Source: Pseudomonas vanderleydeniana (lineage in GTDB: Bacteria; Pseudomonadota; Gammaproteobacteria; Pseudomonadales; Pseudomonadaceae). Taken from it: DNA of 64,000 nt. Below are positions 8,731 to 17,561 of the stretch, one piece after another. The notes beneath the pieces were generated by a model. The model worked only from the letters and a program-made list of their open reading frames with translations. It was not told the DNA's origin and made no database searches. Numbering within the stretch: the stretch's first letter is position 1; every line of letters starts with the position of its first letter. The stretch lies in NCBI RefSeq assembly GCF_014268755.2, contig NZ_CP077093.1, positions 3,584,001 to 3,648,000 on the forward strand, in the 5' to 3' direction. Position numbers and translations under genes: made by a program.

Positions 8731-11700
8731 ACCTTTCCGGACCCTTTATCCGTCGACCGGTAGCGACCATGCTGCTGAGCCTGGCGATCGTCCTGCTCGG
8801 TGGCGTCAGCTTCGGCCTGTTGCCGGTGTCGCCGTTGCCACAGATGGACTTCCCGGTGATCGTGGTGCAGGCCAGCCTGCCGGGTGCCAGCCCGGAGGTG
8901 ATGGCCTCGACCGTGGCCACGCCACTGGAGCGTTCCTTCGGGGTGATCCCCGGGGTCAACACCATGAGCAGCCGCTCCAGCCAGGGCTCGACCCGGGTGA
9001 TCCTGCAGTTCGACCTGGACCGTGACATCAACGGCGCGGCGCGCGAGGTGCAGGCGGCCATCAACGCCTCGCGCAACCTGCTGCCCAGCGGCATGCGCAG
9101 CATGCCGACCTACAAGAAGGTCAACCCGTCCCAGGCGCCGATCATGGTGCTGTCGTTGACTTCCGATGTGTTGCAGAAGGGCCAGCTGTACGACCTGGCC
9201 TCGACCATCCTGTCCCAGAGCCTGTCCCAGGTACCGGGCGTGGGGGAGGTGCAGATCGGTGGCAGCTCGCTGCCAGCGGTGCGCATCGAACTCGAACCCC
9301 AGGCGCTGAACCAGTATGGGGTGGCGCTGGACGACGTGCGCACCACGATCGCCAATGCCAACGTGCGTCGGCCCAAGGGGTCGCTGGAGGATGACCAGCG
9401 CAACTGGCAGGTGCAGGCCAATGACCAGCTGGAGAAGGCCAAGGACTACGAGCCGCTGATCATCCACTACCAGAACGGCGCCGCCCTGCGCCTGGGCGAT
9501 GTGGCGAAAATCAGCGACGGTGTCGAGGATCGCTACAACAGCGGCTTCTTCAACAATGATGCCGCGGTACTGCTGGTGATCAACCGCCAGGCCGGGGCCA
9601 ACATCATCGAGACGGTCAACGAGATCAAGGCCCAGTTGCCGGCGTTGCAGGCGGTGTTGCCCTCGAGCGTCAAGCTGAATTTGGCCATGGACCGTTCACC
9701 GGTGATCAAGGCCACCCTGCATGAAGCCGAGATGACCCTGCTGATCGCCGTGGCCCTGGTGGTGCTGGTGGTCTACCTGTTCCTCGGCAATTTCCGTGCA
9801 TCGCTGATTCCGACCCTGGCGGTACCGGTGTCGCTGATCGGCACCTTCGCCATCATGTATTTGTACGGGTTCTCCCTGAACAACCTGTCGCTGATGGCGC
9901 TGATCCTGGCCACGGGGCTGGTGGTGGACGATGCGATCGTGGTGCTGGAGAACATTTCCCGGCATATCGACGACGGTGTGGCGCCGATGAAGGCGGCCTA
10001 CCTGGGGGCGAAGGAGGTCGGTTTCACCCTGCTGTCGATGAACGTGTCGCTGGTGGCGGTGTTCCTGTCGATCCTGTTCATGGGCGGGATCATCGAGAGT
10101 CTGTTCCGCGAGTTTTCGATTACCCTGGCCGCCTCGATCGTGGTCTCGCTGGTGGTGTCCCTGACCCTCACGCCGATGCTCTGCGCCCGTTGGCTCAAGC
10201 CGCATGCCAAGGGCGTACAGACGCGCCTGCAACGCTGGAGCGAGAAGGCCAACGACCGCATGGTCGACGCCTATGGCAAGAGCCTGGACTGGGTGTTGCG
10301 CCACCGCCGGCTGACGCTGCTCAGCCTGCTGATTACCATCGGCGTCAACATCGCGCTGTACGTGGTGGTGCCCAAGACTTTCATGCCGCAGCAGGACACC
10401 GGGCAGTTGATCGGTTTCGTGCGCGGCGATGATGGCCTGTCGTTCGGCGTGATGCAGCCGAAGATGGAAACCTTCCGCAAGGCCATTCTCGCGGACCCGG
10501 CGGTACAGAGCGTGGCCGGCTTCATCGGCGGCAACAACGGCACCAACAACGCCTTCATGCTGGTGCGCCTCAAACCCATCAAGGAGCGCAACATCTCGGC
10601 GCAAAAGGTCATCGAGCGCCTGCGGGTGGAGATGCCCAAGGTCGCTGGCGCACGGTTGATGCTGATGGCCGACCAGGATCTGCAGTTTGGTGGCGGTCGC
10701 GAACAGACGACTTCCCAGTACTCCTACATCCTGCAAAGCGACGACCTGGCGGCGTTGCGCGAGTGGTACCCGAAGGTGATCACTGCGTTCAAGGGGTTGC
10801 CGGAGCTGACGGCGATCGACGCTCGCGAGGGGCGTGGGGCCCAACAGACCACCCTGGTGGTCGACCGCGACACGGCCAAGCGCCTGGGCGTCGACATGAG
10901 CATGGTCACCGCCGTGCTGAACAACGCCTACAGCCAACGGCAGATCTCGACCATCTATGACACCCTGAACCAGTACCAGGTGGTGATGGAGGTCAACCCC
11001 AAGTATGCCCAGGACCCGGAGACCCTGAACCAGGTCAAGGTGATCGGCAAGGACGGCGAGCGCATCCCGCTCTCGGCCATCGCGCACTACGAAAACAGCC
11101 TGCAGGAAGACCAGGTCAACCATGAGGGGCAGTTCGCTTCGCAGAGCCTGTCGTTCGACATGGCCCCTGGCGTGACGGTGGAGCAGGGCACGGCCGCGAT
11201 CGAGCGGGCGGTGGCCAAGCTCGGCCTGCCGGAGTCGGTGATCGCCAAGATGGCCGGGACCAGCGATGCCTTTGCCGCGACGCAGAAAAGCCAGCCGTTC
11301 ATGATTCTTGGGGCGCTGGTGGCGGTCTACCTGGTGCTCGGGGTGCTCTACGAGAGCTACATCCACCCGCTGACCATTCTGTCCACGCTGCCGTCGGCCG
11401 GTGTCGGCGCGTTGCTCAGCATTTACCTGCTGGGTGGCGAGTTCAGCCTGATTTCCCTGCTCGGATTGTTCCTGCTGATCGGGGTGGTGAAGAAGAACGC
11501 GATCCTGATGATCGACCTGGCCCTGCAACTGGAGCGCAATGGCGGCCTCGAGCCCCAGGCGTCGATCCGCGAAGCCTGCCTGCTGCGCCTGCGGCCGATC
11601 CTGATGACCACCCTGGCGGCGATCCTCGGCGCTCTGCCGCTGATGCTCAGCACCGCCGAAGGTGCGGAGATGCGCCAGCCGTTGGGCCTGACCATCATCG

Positions 11701-11834
11701 GCGGGCTGATCTTCAGCCAGATCCTGACGCTTTATACCACCCCGGTGGTTTACCTTTATCTTGATCGCCTGCGCCACCGTTTCAACGCCTGGCGCGGCGT
11801 ACGTACCGATGGTGCTCTGGAAACTCCGCTATGA
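8727..11834 (+). CDS. muxC: RND multidrug transporter subunit MuxC (MdtC-like)
   Basis: A 1035-aa partner RND subunit starting [16 protein letters not shown] at the ATGA overlap with muxB. A frame that opens at 7671 is rejected because it runs antiphase through muxB. TM4 carries '[20 protein letters not shown]' with the proton-relay Asp pair, and TM8-9 carries '[18 protein letters not shown]'. It is clearly related to MuxB along its length, as expected for the two-gene RND arrangement. The 3' end overlaps opmB by ATGA. Confidence 0.95.
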   Translation: MNLSGPFIRRPVATMLLSLAIVLLGGVSFGLLPVSPLPQMDFPVIVVQASLPGASPEVMASTVATPLERSFGVIPGVNTMSSRSSQGSTRVILQFDLDRDINGAAREVQAAINASRNLLPSGMRSMPTYKKVNPSQAPIMVLSLTSDVLQKGQLYDLASTILSQSLSQVPGVGEVQIGGSSLPAVRIELEPQALNQYGVALDDVRTTIANANVRRPKGSLEDDQRNWQVQANDQLEKAKDYEPLIIHYQNGAALRLGDVAKISDGVEDRYNSGFFNNDAAVLLVINRQAGANIIETVNEIKAQLPALQAVLPSSVKLNLAMDRSPVIKATLHEAEMTLLIAVALVVLVVYLFLGNFRASLIPTLAVPVSLIGTFAIMYLYGFSLNNLSLMALILATGLVVDDAIVVLENISRHIDDGVAPMKAAYLGAKEVGFTLLSMNVSLVAVFLSILFMGGIIESLFREFSITLAASIVVSLVVSLTLTPMLCARWLKPHAKGVQTRLQRWSEKANDRMVDAYGKSLDWVLRHRRLTLLSLLITIGVNIALYVVVPKTFMPQQDTGQLIGFVRGDDGLSFGVMQPKMETFRKAILADPAVQSVAGFIGGNNGTNNAFMLVRLKPIKERNISAQKVIERLRVEMPKVAGARLMLMADQDLQFGGGREQTTSQYSYILQSDDLAALREWYPKVITAFKGLPELTAIDAREGRGAQQTTLVVDRDTAKRLGVDMSMVTAVLNNAYSQRQISTIYDTLNQYQVVMEVNPKYAQDPETLNQVKVIGKDGERIPLSAIAHYENSLQEDQVNHEGQFASQSLSFDMAPGVTVEQGTAAIERAVAKLGLPESVIAKMAGTSDAFAATQKSQPFMILGALVAVYLVLGVLYESYIHPLTILSTLPSAGVGALLSIYLLGGEFSLISLLGLFLLIGVVKKNAILMIDLALQLERNGGLEPQASIREACLLRLRPILMTTLAAILGALPLMLSTAEGAEMRQPLGLTIIGGLIFSQILTLYTTPVVYLYLDRLRHRFNAWRGVRTDGALETPL

Positions 11835-13324
11835 CTGACCCTGCATACCGCAATGTGACCGCGCAGGCGGCCCAACGCCTGGAAATGGCGCGTGGCTCGC
11901 GCCTGCTGAGCCTGGCCCTGTGTGGGTTGATGCTCAGCGCCTGCGCCGTTGGCCCGGATTACCAGCGCCCGGATGCCGCCGCCCCGGCGCAGTACAAGGA
12001 AGCAGCCGGCTGGCGCCAGGCCCAGCCCAGCGATGCGCTGGCCCGTGGCGCCTGGTGGGAGCTGTACGGTGATCCGGTGCTCAATGGCCTGGTGGAAAAG
12101 CTCAACAGCAGCAACCAGACCGTGGCCCAGTCCGAGGCACAGTTTCGCCAGGCCCAGGCGCTGGTGCGCAGCTCCCGCGGGGCGTTCTTTCCGAGCGTCG
12201 ACCTGAGTGCCGGCAAGACCCGCTCCAGCCAGGGCACCGGCAGCAGCAACTCGAGCCTGAGCAGTTCCTCGAGCGGAATACGCGATACCTACAACGCCCA
12301 ACTGGGCGTGAGCTGGGAGGCGGATGTCTGGGGCAAGCTGCGCCGCGGCCTCGAGGCGGACAAGGCCAGTGCCCAGGCCAGCTTCGCCGACCTGGCGGCG
12401 ATGCGCCTGAGCCAGCAGTCGGAACTGGTACAGAACTACCTGCAACTGCGGGTGATCGACGAACAGAAACGCCTGCTCGAGGCCACGGTGCAGGCTTACG
12501 AGCGTTCGCTGAAAACCACCGAGAACCAGTACCGTTTCGGCGTCTCGGGCAAGGCCGCGATCGCCCAGGCCCAGACCCAGCTCAAGAGTGCCCAGGGCGA
12601 CCTGATCGACCTGGCCTGGCAGCGCGCCCAGTTTGAAAACGCGATTGCCGTGCTGACCGGCCAGGCACCGGCCGACTTCAAGCTGGTGGCGACCCGGGAT
12701 GTTCCGGCGTTGCCGCAGATTCCGCTGGGCCTGCCTTCGCAACTGCTTGAGCGACGTCCGGATGTGGCGTCGGCCGAGCGTTCGGTGATCGCCGCCAACG
12801 CCAAGATCGGCGTAGCCAAGGCCGCCTACTATCCGGACCTGACCTTGAGCCTGTCCGGTGGCTACAGCAGCAGTACCTATGCCGACTGGATCAGCCTGCC
12901 GAACCGCTTCTGGTCGGTGGGGCCGAAACTGGCGATGACCCTGTTCGACGGCGGCCAGCGTTCGGCGGAAGTGGAGCGCACCGAGGCGGTGTATGACCAG
13001 ACCGTCGCCAAGTACCGCCAGACCGTGCTGGATGGCTTTCGCGAGGTGGAAAACTACATGGTGCAGCTCAAGGTCATGGAGAACGAGGCAGGGGTGCGCC
13101 AGCAGGCGTTGGACTCGGCCCGTGAATCCCTGCGCCTGACCGAGAACCAGTACAAGGCCGGCCTGATTGCCTACCTGGATGTGGTCACCGTGCAGACCAC
13201 GGCCCTGAGCAATGAGCGCAGCGTGTTGAGCCTGTTGCAAAGCCGCCTGCTCGCCAGCGTGCAACTGATCGCCGCCCTTGGCGGCGGCTGGGACGGGGCG
13301 ACCGAACCGGTGGCCGCCAAGTAG
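11831..13324 (+). CDS. opmB: Outer-membrane efflux lipoprotein OpmB (TolC/OprM family)
   Basis: A 497-aa outer-membrane channel of the NodT/OprM family. The lipobox 'LMLSAC' near residue 38 follows a hydrophobic signal and is followed by the family start 'AVGPDYQRPDA'. Two structural repeats of the OEP domain follow, with 'LGVSWEADVWGKLRRGLEA' in the first and 'PDVASAERSVIAANAKIGVAKA' in the second. It is the last gene of the coupled mux operon. The annotated ATG gives a rather long n-region (about 20 residues before the hydrophobic core), so the codon for MARGSRLL is a possible alternative start. Confidence 0.93.
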   Translation: MTDPAYRNVTAQAAQRLEMARGSRLLSLALCGLMLSACAVGPDYQRPDAAAPAQYKEAAGWRQAQPSDALARGAWWELYGDPVLNGLVEKLNSSNQTVAQSEAQFRQAQALVRSSRGAFFPSVDLSAGKTRSSQGTGSSNSSLSSSSSGIRDTYNAQLGVSWEADVWGKLRRGLEADKASAQASFADLAAMRLSQQSELVQNYLQLRVIDEQKRLLEATVQAYERSLKTTENQYRFGVSGKAAIAQAQTQLKSAQGDLIDLAWQRAQFENAIAVLTGQAPADFKLVATRDVPALPQIPLGLPSQLLERRPDVASAERSVIAANAKIGVAKAAYYPDLTLSLSGGYSSSTYADWISLPNRFWSVGPKLAMTLFDGGQRSAEVERTEAVYDQTVAKYRQTVLDGFREVENYMVQLKVMENEAGVRQQALDSARESLRLTENQYKAGLIAYLDVVTVQTTALSNERSVLSLLQSRLLASVQLIAALGGGWDGATEPVAAK

Positions 13325-13333
13325 CCGCGCCCC

Positions 13334-13378
13334 CTGTAGGAGCCGGCTTGCTGGCGATCCGCCGCAGGCGGCCATCCA
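13334..13378 (+). repeat. Single REP-like element
   Basis: CTGTAGGAGCCGGCTTGCTG followed by a short GCCGCAGGCGGC stem, between convergent opmB and the minus-strand gene at 13408. It resembles the Pseudomonas REP family seen again at 28371, but is a solitary, diverged copy. Confidence 0.6.
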
Positions 13379-13407
13379 AGCATATGCCTGGCCGGCTGGC
13401 GCCGCTG

Positions 13408-14139
13408 TCAGTCACGCGGGCCGAGGTCTATACGCACGAATGTGCCCTTGGAATTGGGGCCCACCTTGCCGGCGCGGCTGAAGAGCTTGTAGTAGGCCAG
13501 GTGCACACCATCGGCCAGTTCAAGAAAGTACTCCGCATCCAGGCGAATGATGATGTCACGGTCGGCCCGGGTCACCAGGACGTCGCTGAGCACCGGCTCG
13601 TTGGGGCCGCCGAGGCAGAGGCCGACCCTGTCACCGGCGGTCTGCCCGGGATACTGTTCGACCAGGAACTTCACGCTGTTGCAATGCCTGAGCAGGTAGT
13701 CACGGGTCACGCCCGGAAAACCGACTTCGTCGTCCACCACGGGCTTGGTACCGGCCTGGTCATGATTGGGCACGCGCAGGTCGATGGTGAAGGCCACGGG
13801 GTCCGACTCGTAGGTAACGCCGGCATGGTTGCGCACCTTGAAGGCGACCTTTGAAACCCCGTCTTCATGCAGGTACTTGTAGGGTAACCATACCCTGAGC
13901 GGAAAGTGCAGGGGGCCGGGCAACGGCACAGGCACCTCATGCACACTGCCGGTAGGCGAGGTGTAGAGCAGGGTCATGTGGTCGACTTGGCCACTTTGTG
14001 CGGGGTCGGGCCAGGCGTTCTCGATGTCCAGGGCAAGATTGGACGTGAGGGCGGCGACAGGCAGAAGATTGTGCTGCGGATAGTGGAAGTTTCCCAGTGC
14101 CAGCGCAATATGCGGGGCGGGAAGGGGGGTGTGATCCAT
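13408..14139 (-). CDS. Protein of unknown function (243 aa)
   Basis: Not recognised. It is a soluble-looking protein without a signal peptide, rich in beta-type alternation, with one segment 'VAFKVRNHAGVTYESDPVAFTID' that reads like an immunoglobulin-type beta-sandwich. It has three cysteines and no obvious catalytic motif. I chose ATG 14139 (MDHTPLPAPHIAL) because GGAGA lies 8 bases upstream; an ATG at 14154 lacks a ribosome binding site. It stands alone, with a perfect palindrome about 125 bp upstream that may be its operator. The nitrate genes next to it have their own promoters. Confidence 0.75.
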   Translation of the reverse strand: MDHTPLPAPHIALALGNFHYPQHNLLPVAALTSNLALDIENAWPDPAQSGQVDHMTLLYTSPTGSVHEVPVPLPGPLHFPLRVWLPYKYLHEDGVSKVAFKVRNHAGVTYESDPVAFTIDLRVPNHDQAGTKPVVDDEVGFPGVTRDYLLRHCNSVKFLVEQYPGQTAGDRVGLCLGGPNEPVLSDVLVTRADRDIIIRLDAEYFLELADGVHLAYYKLFSRAGKVGPNSKGTFVRIDLGPRD

Positions 14140-14262
14140 CGTCGTGGTCTCCATCGTGGCTGACAAGTGACAGGTGCTGCCTGGGCAACACCTGTCCCGC
14201 TGGCAATCCGGATGGATACAGCTGCCAGATACCCATTAGGGCCCGTGCGCTTGATACTGGCT

Positions 14263-14280
14263 ACTGTCAGTTCTGACAGT
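14263..14280. promoter_or_regulatory. Perfect 8-2-8 palindrome, possible operator
   Basis: ACTGTCAG-TT-CTGACAGT, followed by TTT on the plus strand. It lies between the end of nirD and the unknown gene at 13408-14139, about 125 bp upstream of that gene's start. The run of T is too short and on the wrong strand to terminate nirD, so a protein-binding site is more likely. Confidence 0.45.
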
Positions 14281-14302
14281 TTTGCCAGGTTCCCGACGAA
14301 CG

Positions 14303-14677
14303 TCAGATCACGGCGATTTCCACCTCGTCACCCGCCCAACGTACCGGCCAGACCCGCAGTTGTTGCTCCGGATACTCCAGGCACAGGCCGTCTTCCAGGC
14401 TGAAGTGCTGCTTGTACAGGGGCGAGGCGATCACCGGCTGGCCCTTGATGTGACCCACGATGCCACGGCCGATCACATTCGCACCGGACAGCGGGTCATG
14501 GTTGTCGATGGCGTACAGGGTGCGCCCCTGGCTGGCATCGGGCAGGTAGAACAGCGCGACCTGTGCGCAGTGGAACCAGACCACCACGCCGGAGTTCTCC
14601 ACCAGGTCTTCGCGGCGGCAGACCGCCTGCCACTGGAAGTCGCTGGCAACGCTGTGTTGTGCGGTTGATTGGCCCAT
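14303..14677 (-). CDS. nirD: Assimilatory nitrite reductase small subunit NirD
   Basis: A 124-aa Rieske-fold small subunit of NAD(P)H-dependent nitrite reductase, which with NirB reduces nitrite to ammonium in the cytoplasm. Recognisable features are 'VALFYLPDASQGRTLYAIDNHDPLSGANVIGRG' and 'GQPVIASPLYKQHFSLEDG', the typical NirD core without Rieske Cys/His ligands. The ATG overlaps the nirB stop by one base (TGATG), so translation is coupled. It is transcribed with nirB from the leader upstream of nirB. Confidence 0.95.
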   Translation of the reverse strand: MGQSTAQHSVASDFQWQAVCRREDLVENSGVVVWFHCAQVALFYLPDASQGRTLYAIDNHDPLSGANVIGRGIVGHIKGQPVIASPLYKQHFSLEDGLCLEYPEQQLRVWPVRWAGDEVEIAVI

Positions 14678-17235
14678 CAGACCACCTCCTCATGTACGGG
14701 AATCAGGTTGAGTTCGTTGGCGCGCACGGGGCGACGCTGCGCGCGCTCCTTGACGAAATGGATATCCGGGTCGCCGCGCTGGTCGTTGACGAAGGTGCGG
14801 AAGCGCTTGAGTTTTTCCGGGTCGCTGATGGCGTTGGCCCATTCGCATTCGTAGCGGTCCACCACCAGTTGCAGTTGGCTTTCCAGCTCGGCCGCCAGGC
14901 CCAGGCTGTCGTCGATGATGACCGCCTTGAGGTAGTCGAGACCGCCTTCGAGGTTTTCGCGCCACACCGAAGTGCGCTGCAGGCGGTCGGCGGTGCGGAT
15001 ATAGAACATCAGGAAACGGTCGACGTAGCGAATCAGCGTCTCGTCATCCAGGTCGGTGGCGAACAGCTCGGCATGGCGTGGGCGCATGCCGCCGTTGCCA
15101 CAGACATACAGGTTCCAGCCTTTCTCGGTAGCGATCACGCCGATGTCCTTGCTCTGCGCCTCGGCGCATTCACGGGTGCACCCGGAGACGGCCAGCTTGA
15201 ACTTGTGCGGGGCACGCAGGCCCTTGTAGCGGTTCTCCAGCAGCAGGGCCATGCCTACGCTGTCCTGCACCCCGTAGCGACACCAGGTGCTGCCCACGCA
15301 GGATTTCACCGTACGCAGTGACTTACCGTAGCCGTGGCCGGTCTCGAAGCCGGCATCGATCAACTCGCCCCAGATCTGCGGCAGTTCGTGCAGTTGTGCA
15401 CCGAACAGGTCTATGCGCTGGCCACCGGTGATCTTGGTGTAGAGGTCGTATTTTTTCGCCACGGCACCAAGGGCAATCAGCTTGTCCGGGGTGATTTCGC
15501 CGGCGGCGATCCGTGGAATGATCGAGTAGGTGCCGTTCTTCTGCATGTTGGCCATGAAGGTGTCGTTGGTGTCCTGCAGCGGTACCAGCGCCTTGTCCAT
15601 GATCGGCCGGTTCCAGCACGAGGCGAGGATCGAGCCCACCGCCGGCTTGCAGATATCGCAGCCGGTATGCCCCTTGCCGTGGCGACCGAGCAGTTCCTCG
15701 AAGGTTTCGATGCCACCCACCCGGACCATCGCGTACAGTTCCTGGCGGGTATAGGCGAAGTGTTCGCACAGGCTCTTGTCGACTTCCACGCCGCGGGCGA
15801 CCAGTTCGTGTTCGAAGACCTGCTTGAGCAGTACGCTGCAGCCACCGCAGCCGGTTGCGGCCTTGGTCTGCGCCTTGAGTTCGGAAAGGTCGCTGCAGCC
15901 GGCGTCGACCGCGCAGCAGATCGCGCCCTTGGTGACGTTGTGGCACGAACAGATGGTCGCGGTTGCCGGCAGGGCATCGGCGCCGAGGGTCGGTGCGCCT
16001 TCGCTCAGCGGCAGGATCAGGCTGGCGGGATCCTGGGGCAGGGCGATTGCGTTCTGCACGTATTGCAGCAAGGTGTCGTAATAGCTGTTGTCGCCGACCA
16101 GCACGGCGCCGATGACTTTCTTACCTTCGGCATCGACCACCAGCCGCCGGTAGGCCGAATTGGCCTCATCGATGAAACGGTAGCTGCGGGCGCCCGGAGT
16201 CGCCCCATGGGCGTCACCAATCGAGCCGACGTCGACGCCGAGCAGCTTGAGCTTGGTCGACATGTCGGCGCCATTGAAGGTATCGGCGGTCTCACCGGCC
16301 AGGCGTGCGGCGACGTTGCGCGCCATGCTGTAGCCTGGGGCGACGAGGCCGAACACGCTGCCGTTCCAGGACGCACATTCGCCGATGGCCGAGATAGTCG
16401 GGTCGCTGGTCTGGCAGTGGCCGTCGATGACGATACCGCCTCGTTGCGCGATTTCCAGTCCGCTGTTGCGGCCCAGCAGGTCCTGTGGCCGAATGCCGGC
16501 TGAAAAAACGATCAGGTCGGTTTCGAGAAACTCACCGCCTTCGAAGTTCATCCGGTAGCGGTACTGCTCACCAGCGACGATTTCCCGGGTCGCCCGGGAG
16601 AGGTGGACACCGACACCCAGGCCTTCGATCTGTGCCTTGAGGGCGGCGCCACCGTCACCGTCCAGTTGCACCGGCATCAGCCGTGGGGCGAACTCGACCA
16701 CGTGGGCCTCCAGGCCCAGGGACTTCAGCGCGTTGGCTGCCTCCAGGCCCAACAGTCCACCACCGACCACTACGCCGCGACGGGCTTCGGCCGCCGCCGA
16801 GCGAATCGCGTCGAGGTCGTCGAGTGTCCGGTAGACCAGGCGTGCCGAGCCTTCGGAGCCGGGAATCGGCGGAACGAACGGATAGGAACCGGTGGCCAGG
16901 ATCAACTGATCGTAGGGTTGGCGCCCGGAGCGAGTGACGATCTCCCGGCGATCACGGTCGATCTCCAATACTTCCACGCCCAGATGCAGGTTGACGCCAT
17001 GTCGCTCGTACAGGCCGGGCTCGCCAAGGGCCAAGGCGTGGGCATCCTTGCCGGCAAAGTACTCGGACAGATGCACACGGTCATAGGCCGGTTGCCACTC
17101 TTCGCCGTAGACATGCAGTTCGAAGTGACGCAGGGCGCCGCGTTCGATCAACTGCTCGACGCAGTGATGGCCCACCATGCCATTACCCACGATCACCAGT
17201 TTCTTGCGATGTTCGACATTCACGATAGCGTTCAT
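14677..17235 (-). CDS. nirB: Assimilatory nitrite reductase large subunit NirB
   Basis: An 852-aa flavo-iron-sulphur-sirohaem enzyme. The order is an FAD/NAD(P)H-binding half ('KLVIVGNGMVGHHCVEQL', 'VVGGGLLGLEAANAL'), a BFD-like [2Fe-2S] domain ('CSCHNVTKG...GCGGC'), and the nitrite/sulphite reductase domain with the sirohaem-4Fe4S cysteines in 'CVGSTWC' (C-x5-C) and 'SGCTREC' (C-x3-C). I start at ATG 17235 (MNAIVNVEHRKK), preceded by GAGGAAG; the six extra residues of the longer frame are leader. A sigma54-type promoter, an ANTAR-type hairpin and an intrinsic terminator precede it, so expression is probably nitrogen-controlled and nitrate/nitrite-antiterminated. Confidence 0.96.
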   Translation of the reverse strand: MNAIVNVEHRKKLVIVGNGMVGHHCVEQLIERGALRHFELHVYGEEWQPAYDRVHLSEYFAGKDAHALALGEPGLYERHGVNLHLGVEVLEIDRDRREIVTRSGRQPYDQLILATGSYPFVPPIPGSEGSARLVYRTLDDLDAIRSAAAEARRGVVVGGGLLGLEAANALKSLGLEAHVVEFAPRLMPVQLDGDGGAALKAQIEGLGVGVHLSRATREIVAGEQYRYRMNFEGGEFLETDLIVFSAGIRPQDLLGRNSGLEIAQRGGIVIDGHCQTSDPTISAIGECASWNGSVFGLVAPGYSMARNVAARLAGETADTFNGADMSTKLKLLGVDVGSIGDAHGATPGARSYRFIDEANSAYRRLVVDAEGKKVIGAVLVGDNSYYDTLLQYVQNAIALPQDPASLILPLSEGAPTLGADALPATATICSCHNVTKGAICCAVDAGCSDLSELKAQTKAATGCGGCSVLLKQVFEHELVARGVEVDKSLCEHFAYTRQELYAMVRVGGIETFEELLGRHGKGHTGCDICKPAVGSILASCWNRPIMDKALVPLQDTNDTFMANMQKNGTYSIIPRIAAGEITPDKLIALGAVAKKYDLYTKITGGQRIDLFGAQLHELPQIWGELIDAGFETGHGYGKSLRTVKSCVGSTWCRYGVQDSVGMALLLENRYKGLRAPHKFKLAVSGCTRECAEAQSKDIGVIATEKGWNLYVCGNGGMRPRHAELFATDLDDETLIRYVDRFLMFYIRTADRLQRTSVWRENLEGGLDYLKAVIIDDSLGLAAELESQLQLVVDRYECEWANAISDPEKLKRFRTFVNDQRGDPDIHFVKERAQRRPVRANELNLIPVHEEVV

Positions 17236-17280
17236 GGAGCTTCCTCGGATCACGGCCAGTCACGGGCTGGCCCAGCCAGA

Positions 17281-17321
17281 AAAAATGCAAAAAAAAACGC
17301 CTGGAGCCGAAGCTCCAGGCG
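17281..17321 (-). terminator. Leader terminator upstream of nirB (attenuator)
   Basis: On the minus strand: CGCCTGGAGC-TTCG-GCTCCAGGCG, a perfect 10-bp stem with a TTCG tetraloop, followed by nine T residues. It lies 46 bp before the nirB start and about 90 bp after the predicted transcription start. It therefore sits inside the nirB leader, where antitermination would be needed to read through. Confidence 0.88.
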
Positions 17322-17353
17322 CCTTTGCCTGGTGTTTTATTCCTGTTCTGTCG

Positions 17354-17371
17354 GTGATCGCCGTTGACCAC
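17354..17371 (-). promoter_or_regulatory. ANTAR-type hairpin in the nirB leader
   Basis: GTGGTC-AACGGC-GATCAC on the minus strand: a 6-bp stem (one G-U pair) closing a hexaloop with A at position 1 and G at position 4. This is the recognition rule described for ANTAR antiterminators such as NasR and NasT. It is just upstream of the leader terminator. A second, upstream hairpin of the usual pair is not clear; CTGCC/GGCAG nearby has an 11-base loop. Confidence 0.65.
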
Positions 17372-17414
17372 TGGAACGGTCTGCCTGGTCATTCATGGCA
17401 GAGGGTAATCGGAT

Positions 17415-17434
17415 AAAAGCAGGGAGCGTGCCAA
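17415..17434 (-). promoter_or_regulatory. Sigma54-type promoter of nirBD
   Basis: On the minus strand TTGGCACGCTCCCTGCT matches the -24/-12 consensus, with GG and GC exactly 10 bases apart. The predicted start is near 17408, giving a ~170-base leader that contains the ANTAR-type hairpin and the terminator. Confidence 0.8.
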
Positions 17435-17485
17435 GTGCCGGGTTGCCGGTTTTTCCGGGTTTTTTGAGCGGTTCCTGGGTAAAAG

Positions 17486-17502
17486 CGACCTGTGTTGGTG
17501 CA
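17486..17502 (-). promoter_or_regulatory. NtrC-like enhancer site
   Basis: CGACCTGTGTTGGTGCA (plus strand) agrees at about 12 of 17 positions with the NtrC consensus, including a full TGGTGCA half-site. It lies roughly 80-95 bases upstream of the predicted nirB transcription start, a normal enhancer distance. Confidence 0.5.
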
Positions 17503-17561
17503 TCCTGCGGGGCATTCGCCAGCTATGGGGGCGTTCTTCCGGGCCTTTTCGCGGTTGTGGC

